Below are positions 59,422 through 64,000 of a stretch of DNA of 64,000 nucleotides, in pieces. The stretch is from positions 62,001 through 126,000 of the forward strand of contig NZ_WRXL01000006.1 in assembly GCF_010119195.1 (NCBI RefSeq), read 5' to 3'. A model generated the notes under the pieces. The model searched no databases. It was not told where the DNA came from and worked only from the letters and a program-made list of their open reading frames with translations. How positions within the stretch are numbered: the stretch's first letter is position 1; every line of letters starts with the position of its first letter. Source of the stretch: Haloarcula salina (GTDB taxonomy: Archaea; Halobacteriota; Halobacteria; Halobacteriales; Haloarculaceae). The position numbers and the translations under genes were made by a program.

Positions 59422-59911
59422 GCCGACGCGATGGCGACGTGACACATCGGGTTCTCGTGTGAGTATCCGAATTACAAGAAACGCTATTTCCTGTGCGGAA
59501 ATATCATCGAACGTGAAGAAAGCCCCTCGCACAAGCGTAGCGATTCAGAACTCAACGCGTGGACGCCAGTACTCCCAGTCGGATCGGAAAGCGAGATCAG
59601 TGACGTGAAGGCACGGACTCCTTTCCGATGCAGCCCCCCCTTTCACTGCAGTGATCGATGCGTCGAAGCCATCTCGATCCGGGCCGACGAACGAGTTCTC
59701 GATCTCCGTGCCGCCTCCGATCTTGAATTTGCAGCTGCCGTACTCGCGACCCCCCGGACTACCGCTCCCGAGACCGCGGCGACCCCCAACTGGAACCAAG
59801 TTCCACTCCGGATTTTGCCGTCGCTCGCGGGAAACCGAAACCAGCGAGAGAGGTTCTACACCACGCAAACGTGGCGGACGCTATCAGCCACGGTTCGGCT
59901 GAAAACCAAGT
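59422..59911. other. Region downstream of tRNA-Tyr without a convincing gene
   Basis: A 490-base stretch. A minus-strand frame of 107 codons (59545-59868) begins 44 bases past the tRNA 3' end. Its codon use is less GC-biased at third positions than that of real genes here, and I recognise no motif. Position just downstream of a tRNA is where integrated elements often leave traces, but no second copy of the tRNA end is seen in this window. It is best left as unassigned. Confidence 0.4.
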
Positions 59912-59984
59912 CCGCCCTCCCCGATTTGAACGGGGGACAAGTCGATCTACAGTCGACTGCTCTACCAGTCTGAGCTAAGGGCGG
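59912..59984 (-). tRNA. tRNA-Tyr (anticodon GTA)
   Basis: A 73-nt cloverleaf on the minus strand. Acceptor stem CCGCCCT/AGGGCGG pairs fully. The D arm is GCTC-AGACTGGTA-GAGC, the anticodon arm GTCGA-CTGTAGA-TCGAC with anticodon GTA, a five-base variable loop TTGTC, and the T arm CCCCG-TTCAAAT-CGGGG. The loop carries no intron and CCA is not encoded. It reads UAC/UAU tyrosine codons. Confidence 0.97.
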
Positions 59985-60025
59985 TCTGCACCCGAAAATA
60001 CCCCGCCGTCCGGACTTAAGGGTTG

Positions 60026-60220
60026 TTATTCGCGAGAGCTTCGTCGGTCGGTCACACGACTCGCCGGGAACAGGGTCATCGTCGCTCTAGGGTCACTGCA
60101 CATCCGAACCCACTGCCGTCGTTCGATCGGTGTGTCGCTCTCCTGAACCCGGTCGATACCGTCGACTGTCTCCGCTAAGGACATCCGACTCGTGTCAGAC
60201 GTTCGACTCGTGTCAGACAT
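60026..60220 (-). CDS. Possible small protein divergent from cdrL
   Basis: A 64-codon frame starting MSDTSRTSDTSRMSLAETVDGIDRV and ending VTDRRSSRE. The first twelve residues come from a 15-base tandem repeat with an 18-base period. CATTATCAG on the minus strand about 25 nt upstream could drive a leaderless mRNA. There is no known domain and the C-terminal half is basic, unusual for this organism. The alternative is that the repeats are regulatory DNA of cdrL and the frame is accidental. Confidence 0.3.
   Translation of the reverse strand: MSDTSRTSDTSRMSLAETVDGIDRVQESDTPIERRQWVRMCSDPRATMTLFPASRVTDRRSSRE
60186..60218. repeat. Two 15-bp direct repeats upstream of cdrL
   Basis: CGACTCGTGTCAGAC occurs at 60186-60200 and 60204-60218, separated by GTT. 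They end 50 bases before the cdrL start codon. Confidence 0.75.
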
Positions 60221-60267
60221 CGCGGGAAGATTGAAATACCCTGCTGATAATGTGCATAGTGAGTCGG

Positions 60268-60885
60268 ATGAGTAAGATCACGTTCCGTGCGGACGACGAC
60301 CTCATCGAGCAGCTAGAGGCGTTCGACGCCTCGAAGAGCGAGGTCATGCGCGAGGCGCTCCGAGAGTACCTCGGAGAGTCGGAGACGCAGTCGTCCGACG
60401 CGGCGTCGGTCGCGGACCCCGAGACGATCGACGAGCTCATCACGGAACGCGTCGACAGCATCATCTCCGAGCGACTGGAGGAGCGGGTGCCGACGCGGCC
60501 CCGCCAACCTCAGGACGTCAACGTAAACATCTCGCTGGACGGTACGACACGGGACGGTCTGTCGGACGAAACCGCCCGACAGCACGTGTCTGACACCGAC
60601 GCCGACGGCGACGACGAGCGGTCGTACGCCGACGGTCAGACAGCAGGCGCGACCGGGCGTAAGACAGAGGGAGACCGGCGTGCCGGAACCGGCGAGGAGC
60701 CGCGTAAGACGTGCGCGCAATGTGGCGGAAACGTGGGCACAGACCACGTGTACTGCCCGAATTGCGGAGAGAAGTCGTCCCGGCGCGTGTTCTGTGATTG
60801 CGGCGACGAGCTCCGGTCGGACTGGGGCTTCTGCCCGAGCTGTGGGAGACGGACGCCCGCTGCCGACGTGCTCGATCAAGCCTGA
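60268..60885 (+). CDS. cdrL: CdrL-like ribbon-helix-helix protein with double zinc ribbon
   Basis: A 205-residue protein. Residues 1-40 form a ribbon-helix-helix DNA-binding unit (MSKITFRADDDLIEQLEAF, then SKSEVMREALREYLG). A disordered acidic middle follows, with SDETARQHVSDTDADGDDE. Two zinc ribbons close it: TCAQCGGNVGTDHVYCPNCG and FCDCGDELRSDWGFCPSCG. Size, order and position before cdrS-ftsZ2 match the long cell-division regulator of haloarchaea. It probably binds the promoter region between it and cdrS. The ATG at 60268 starts directly at the ribbon strand. Confidence 0.85.
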   Translation: MSKITFRADDDLIEQLEAFDASKSEVMREALREYLGESETQSSDAASVADPETIDELITERVDSIISERLEERVPTRPRQPQDVNVNISLDGTTRDGLSDETARQHVSDTDADGDDERSYADGQTAGATGRKTEGDRRAGTGEEPRKTCAQCGGNVGTDHVYCPNCGEKSSRRVFCDCGDELRSDWGFCPSCGRRTPAADVLDQA

Positions 60886-60930
60886 AACGACGTTTACGCC
60901 CGCCAGAAGCACTGTAGGGCCGTAAACGAC

Positions 60931-60947
60931 GCAGTGTATGACACTGC
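60931..60947. promoter_or_regulatory. Perfect inverted repeat just upstream of the cdrS-ftsZ2 TATA box
   Basis: GCAGTGT-ATG-ACACTGC. It ends seven bases before the TATA-like TTTTAATA (60955-60962), overlapping the expected BRE region. Confidence 0.6.
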
Positions 60948-60954
60948 CCGTAAG

Positions 60955-60962
60955 TTTTAATA
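60955..60962 (+). promoter_or_regulatory. TATA box of the cdrS-ftsZ2 operon
   Basis: TTTTAATA is the only A+T-rich element in the 236-base region between cdrL and cdrS. It predicts a start near 60984 and thus a leader of roughly 140 nt, much longer than for other genes in this window. Confidence 0.55.
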
Positions 60963-60987
60963 CATCAGGGTCAGTGGTACATCTTGC

Positions 60988-61005
60988 GTAAGACGGTCGT
61001 CTTAC
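60988..61005. promoter_or_regulatory. Perfect inverted repeat at the predicted cdrS-ftsZ2 transcription start
   Basis: GTAAGACG-GT-CGTCTTAC. A related single half (CGTCTTACC) recurs at about 61096-61104, 18 bases before the cdrS ATG. GTAAACG-type heptamers at 60891, 60922, 61055 and 61074 flank it. Confidence 0.6.
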
Positions 61006-61121
61006 ACAACGGAGAGAGCGAGGGGATGACGCCCTCGTACTGCGGTTCCGACGTGTAAACGGACGGGCGGGCCGTAAACGCGGCCCGGTCGCACCGTCTT
61101 ACCCAAGGGGAACTACCAAAC

Positions 61122-61301
61122 ATGGAGCGTGTGACACTACGGATTCCGAAGCAGCAGATCGAAGAGGTCGAACAAATGGTCGAGACGGGCGAGTACCCGA
61201 ACCGTAGCGAGGCGATTCGCGCGGCCGTCCGGGAGATGCTCGCCGAGGAAGGCTCCGAGCGTGCCTCCGAGAAGCAAAAGCGGTCCTGGGCCAAGGTGTA
61301 A
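61122..61301 (+). CDS. cdrS: CdrS, short ribbon-helix-helix cell-division regulator
   Basis: A 59-residue CopG-type protein: [19 protein letters not shown], then [20 protein letters not shown]. The first strand pairs in a dimer to contact DNA, and the [13 protein letters not shown] helix is the family signature. A short charged tail ends WAKV. It lies two bases before ftsZ2, the conserved haloarchaeal cdrS-ftsZ2 unit in which CdrS controls ftsZ2 and other division genes. It is too short for most gene callers but certain in context. Confidence 0.95.
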   Translation: MERVTLRIPKQQIEEVEQMVETGEYPNRSEAIRAAVREMLAEEGSERASEKQKRSWAKV

Positions 61302-61303
61302 CG

Positions 61304-62536
61304 ATGCAGGACATCGTCAACGAGGCCCTCGAACGCGACGAGCAGGAACAGAAGCAGCTGTCCGACGAGAACGTCGACGGGTTCGGCGACCCGCGAATCG
61401 TCATCGTCGGCTGTGGCGGTGCCGGGAACAACACGGTCAACCGCCTGTACAACATCGGCGTCGAGGGCGCCGACACCGTGGCCATCAACACGGACAAGCA
61501 GCACCTCAAGATGATCGAAGCCGACACGAAGATTCTGGTCGGCAAGTCCCTCACCAACGGCCTCGGGGCCGGCGGTGACCCGTCGATGGGCGAGCGGGCC
61601 ACGGAGATGGCACAGGGGACGATCAAGGAAGTCCTCGGCGACGCGGACCTCGTGTTCGTCACCGCCGGGATGGGCGGCGGGACCGGGACCGGCGCGGCCC
61701 CGGTCGTCTCGAAGATCGCCAAGGAGCAGGGCGCGATCGTCGTCGGCATGGTGTCGACGCCGTTCAACGTCGAGCGAGCGCGGACGGTCAAGGCCGAGGA
61801 AGGCTTAGAGAAGCTCCGCAACGAAGCGGACTCCATCATCGTCCTCGACAACAACCGCCTGCTCGATTACGTCCCGAACCTCCCGATCGGCAAGGCGTTC
61901 TCGGTAATGGACCAGATCATCGCCGAGACCGTCAAGGGCATCTCCGAGACCATCACCCAGCCGAGCCTCATCAATCTCGACTACGCCGACATGACCTCCA
62001 TCATGAACCAGGGCGGCGTCGCGGTGATGCTCGTGGGTGAGACCCAGGACAAGAACAAGACCGAGGAGGTCGTCAAGGACGCGATGAACCACCCGCTGCT
62101 GGACGTGGACTACCGCGGCGCGAGCGGCGGGCTGGTGCACATCACCGGCGGCCCGGACCTCACGCTGAAGGAGGCCGAGGGCATCGCCCAGAACATCACC
62201 GAGCGCCTGGAGGCCAACGCCAACGTCATCTGGGGCGCGCGCATCCAGGAGAACTACAAGGGCAAGGTTCGCGTCATGGCCATCATGACCGGCGTCCAGT
62301 CCGCGCAGGTGCTGGGTCCGACGACCCAGAAGCAGGCCAACAAGTCCCGGCAGGCGATCCAGGAGGTCGACGACGACACCTCCTTCGACGCCTCCGACAA
62401 CGTCGAAAGCTTCGACAGCCCGGCCGCGAACGGCGGTCGAAGCGGCGGCCGCAACACCGGCTACGGCGAGACCGACGGCGGACAGGACCAGCACGAGAAG
62501 AACAACGGCCTCGACGTCATCCGGACGAACGAGTAA
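61304..62536 (+). CDS. ftsZ2: Cell division protein FtsZ2
   Basis: A 410-residue tubulin-superfamily GTPase. The nucleotide loop is [22 protein letters not shown], the tubulin signature [20 protein letters not shown] (about 122-141), and the T7 loop contains [11 protein letters not shown]. The N-terminal extension ([19 protein letters not shown]) and pairing with cdrS mark it as FtsZ2 rather than FtsZ1. FtsZ2 constricts the division ring in haloarchaea. The C-terminal tail is disordered (about 345-410) and ends in DVIRTNE. Confidence 0.97.
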   Translation: MQDIVNEALERDEQEQKQLSDENVDGFGDPRIVIVGCGGAGNNTVNRLYNIGVEGADTVAINTDKQHLKMIEADTKILVGKSLTNGLGAGGDPSMGERATEMAQGTIKEVLGDADLVFVTAGMGGGTGTGAAPVVSKIAKEQGAIVVGMVSTPFNVERARTVKAEEGLEKLRNEADSIIVLDNNRLLDYVPNLPIGKAFSVMDQIIAETVKGISETITQPSLINLDYADMTSIMNQGGVAVMLVGETQDKNKTEEVVKDAMNHPLLDVDYRGASGGLVHITGGPDLTLKEAEGIAQNITERLEANANVIWGARIQENYKGKVRVMAIMTGVQSAQVLGPTTQKQANKSRQAIQEVDDDTSFDASDNVESFDSPAANGGRSGGRNTGYGETDGGQDQHEKNNGLDVIRTNE

Positions 62537-62547
62537 CTCGGCGGCCC

Positions 62548-62560
62548 TTCCTTCGTTTTC
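62548..62560 (+). terminator. Candidate U-rich terminator after ftsZ2
   Basis: CCTTCCTTCGTTT lies about 12 bases after the stop codon. It is nearly the same as the element after the aldehyde dehydrogenase gene. Confidence 0.35.
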
Positions 62561-62627
62561 AACACCGAACAGCGATGCGGTTCGGCGCAGTGAACAGACA
62601 CGCATGTCAGACGAACCGCAGCGAGCA

Positions 62628-63623
62628 TCAGACCGCTTCGAGCGCGTCCAGCAGATTGCACTTCCGACAGAGGTCACGGGCCGTCGGCGCGCCGCAGTTC
62701 TCGCACTCGCCGTAGTCCCTGTCGCCGTTCTCGCCGCCGTAGGTGTCGGCGGCCAGCGCGGCGAGCTTCTCGTAGCCCGCCATGATCGAGTGGCGCGTCC
62801 CGGGATGGTTCTCCTCCAGGCCGAGCATGAGCTCCTGGATCTCGCCGCGATAGGCCTCCTCGGCGTGGGGGCACTCGGTGATGTGCGCCGGCAAGTCCTG
62901 GAAGCGAGCGTACAGCGCGACCTCTTTCTCGGGGATGTCCCGGAGCGGCTTGGCCCGCGGGACGTGGTGGTCCTGTGACTCTCGCGTGCGCTCGGTCGGC
63001 GCGTCGGCGGCCGAGTCGAACGGGCCGAGCGACGCCTCGAAGTGCTTGGCGATCTGTTCCACGTCGCCCTCGAGGACGTTCATCAGCGCCGTCTCGGCCT
63101 CGTCGTCTAAGTTGTGGCCGGTCAGCAGCTTGTCCGCGTCGAGTTCCTCGGCGTAGCGCGAGAGGAGGTCCCGGCGGAACACGCCGCAGTACGCGCAGGC
63201 GGCCATGCCCTCCGGGTCGTCTTCGACCACGTCGTCCATCTCGACGCCGAACTCCTCGGCGTAGGAGACGACCTCGTGACGGATGCCCAGGTCGTCGGTC
63301 AGTTCCTCGCAGGCGTCGAGGCTGGCGTCGCGGTAGCCCTCGATGCCTTCGTGGATAGAAAGCGCGACGAGTTCGATGCGAGGGTCCTCGGCGAAGGTGT
63401 CGTGGAGGATCTGCGTGAGGACGACGCTGTCCTTGCCCCCCGAGAGCCCGATGACCCACGTCTCGGGGTCCTCGACGGTGGCGTCGTCGGACACCAGCCC
63501 GTCTTCGCGGATTCGCCGACGGACCCGTTTCGTCACCGTCCGGCAGAGGTGAGACTCACAGAGGTAGAGCCCGGAGTAGGCCGCGTGTAGCACCGCGTTC
63601 TCGCCGCACTTGTCGCACTCCAT
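62628..63623 (-). CDS. ncsA: tRNA 2-thiolation protein NcsA (TtuA/Ncs6 family)
   Basis: A 331-residue PP-loop enzyme. An N-terminal zinc finger (MECDKCGENAVLHAAYSGLYLCESH) is followed by the PP-loop GLSGGKDS at 59-66. The catalytic CAYCGVFRRDLL and the GHNLDDEAETALMNVL segment follow, then a C-terminal zinc finger ECENCGAPTARDLCRKC. It adenylates U34 of Lys, Gln and Glu tRNAs for sulfur insertion. In Haloferax it works with the ubiquitin-like SAMP2. It is convergent with ftsZ2, about 90 bases apart. Confidence 0.93.
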   Translation of the reverse strand: MECDKCGENAVLHAAYSGLYLCESHLCRTVTKRVRRRIREDGLVSDDATVEDPETWVIGLSGGKDSVVLTQILHDTFAEDPRIELVALSIHEGIEGYRDASLDACEELTDDLGIRHEVVSYAEEFGVEMDDVVEDDPEGMAACAYCGVFRRDLLSRYAEELDADKLLTGHNLDDEAETALMNVLEGDVEQIAKHFEASLGPFDSAADAPTERTRESQDHHVPRAKPLRDIPEKEVALYARFQDLPAHITECPHAEEAYRGEIQELMLGLEENHPGTRHSIMAGYEKLAALAADTYGGENGDRDYGECENCGAPTARDLCRKCNLLDALEAV

Positions 63624-63736
63624 CTTACCGGGGACTCGTTCCCGCAGCGGTGAGAGGGTTTCGCCTCGGGGCCGTCAGCCGGCACGTCGGATGCGACGCT
63701 GTCAGTCAGCGTCGGACGCGCCGGTAGCGACCCGCT

Positions 63737-64000
63737 TCAGAGCGCGCTCGGCCCGTGGCGCAAGGCGTCGACGACCGCCTCGACGGTCTCCTCGCGACCG
63801 GTCGAGGAGAACAGTTCGTGTCCGCCGTCGTAGAGGCGGATGCGGTCGGCCGGGAGCCGCGCGCCGACGGCCCGCGGATCGACGACGGCGTCGGTGAGCG
63901 AGCAAAAGGCGACGGCCTCCTCGCGGGCCGGCGGGAGCGACCGCTGGGCGCGCATGATCGCTCGAACGAACGCGGGCGAGAACGCCGACGGGGCCTCCGC
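63737..64000 (-). CDS. Alpha/beta hydrolase, C-terminal fragment
   Basis: The frame is open to the window edge, so only the last 87 residues are visible. AFCSLTDAVVDPRAVGARLP holds the late catalytic Asp position, and RIRLYDGGHELFSSTGREETVEAVVDALR the catalytic His of an alpha/beta hydrolase fold of the lysophospholipase/monoglyceride-lipase kind. The nucleophile is outside the window. The substrate cannot be predicted. Confidence 0.75.
   Translation of the reverse strand, partial: AEAPSAFSPAFVRAIMRAQRSLPPAREEAVAFCSLTDAVVDPRAVGARLPADRIRLYDGGHELFSSTGREETVEAVVDALRHGPSAL

Noticed and set aside
59605-59973. 122-codon plus-strand frame running into the tRNA-Tyr gene
   Set aside because: Its C terminus is a translation of the antisense tRNA, a classic false gene.

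Overview
This 64 kb window is haloarchaeal chromosome (class Halobacteria). The evidence is high GC with GC-rich third positions, acidic proteins, TATA boxes about 25-30 nt before many start codons (leaderless genes), Tat lipoprotein signals with twin arginines and a lipobox, and archaeal marker genes: cdrL, cdrS, ftsZ2, rdfA, a class III pilin and the tRNA-thiolation enzyme NcsA. I cannot fix the genus from sequence alone. No rRNA, CRISPR array, complete insertion sequence or prophage is seen. One tRNA (Tyr, GTA) is present.

Layout. 1-8 kb: end of an eIF2B-family gene, a saccharopine-dehydrogenase-like protein, UspA, a BCCT transporter, small membrane and zinc-ribbon proteins, an MFS transporter and an aldo/keto reductase. 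8-11.5 kb: a four-gene OpuB/OpuC-type osmoprotectant ABC transporter. 11.7-16.4 kb: an aldehyde dehydrogenase facing an IclR-linked catabolic operon (amidohydrolase, Rieske ferredoxin, RraA-like aldolase). 17.5-19.9 kb: two divergent TrmB-family regulators and a DUF7344-like protein. 20-32.4 kb: an intracellular alpha-glucan block (4-alpha-glucanotransferase, GT4 glycosyltransferase, sugar nucleotidyltransferase, a 1509-residue tandem GH15 protein, a GH13 enzyme, a HEAT-repeat protein).

32.4-39.6 kb is the most unusual stretch. It holds five consecutive paralogous Tat-lipoprotein substrate-binding proteins of the iron/siderophore type and a thioredoxin-reductase-like FAD protein lacking its NADPH domain. 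No permease or ATPase accompanies them. Two promoters carry pairs of DtxR-like TTAGGC-N2-GCCTAA boxes at exactly the same distances from the start codons.

39.6-42.2 kb: the cell-shape gene rdfA faces an archaea-specific SMC-related protein. 42.4-46.5 kb: a complete sugar PTS operon (ptfC-ptfA-ptsH-ptsI-ptfB). 46.6-59.4 kb: mixed metabolic and small membrane or regulatory genes, including a glutaryl-CoA-dehydrogenase-like enzyme, a Cys-rich DUF326-like protein, a YihY-type membrane protein, an aspartoacylase-family enzyme, a second aldo/keto reductase and a PLP aminotransferase. 59.9-64 kb: tRNA-Tyr, cdrL, cdrS-ftsZ2, ncsA and the end of an alpha/beta hydrolase.

The genes group into compatible-solute uptake, alpha-glucan turnover, PTS sugar uptake, iron acquisition, and cell division and shape. 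Several intergenic regions hold perfect inverted repeats next to predicted promoters (cdrS-ftsZ2, amidohydrolase operon, the trmB pair, rdfA/SMC to PTS, the 47.4 kb gene pair). These are the best candidates for undescribed operators.
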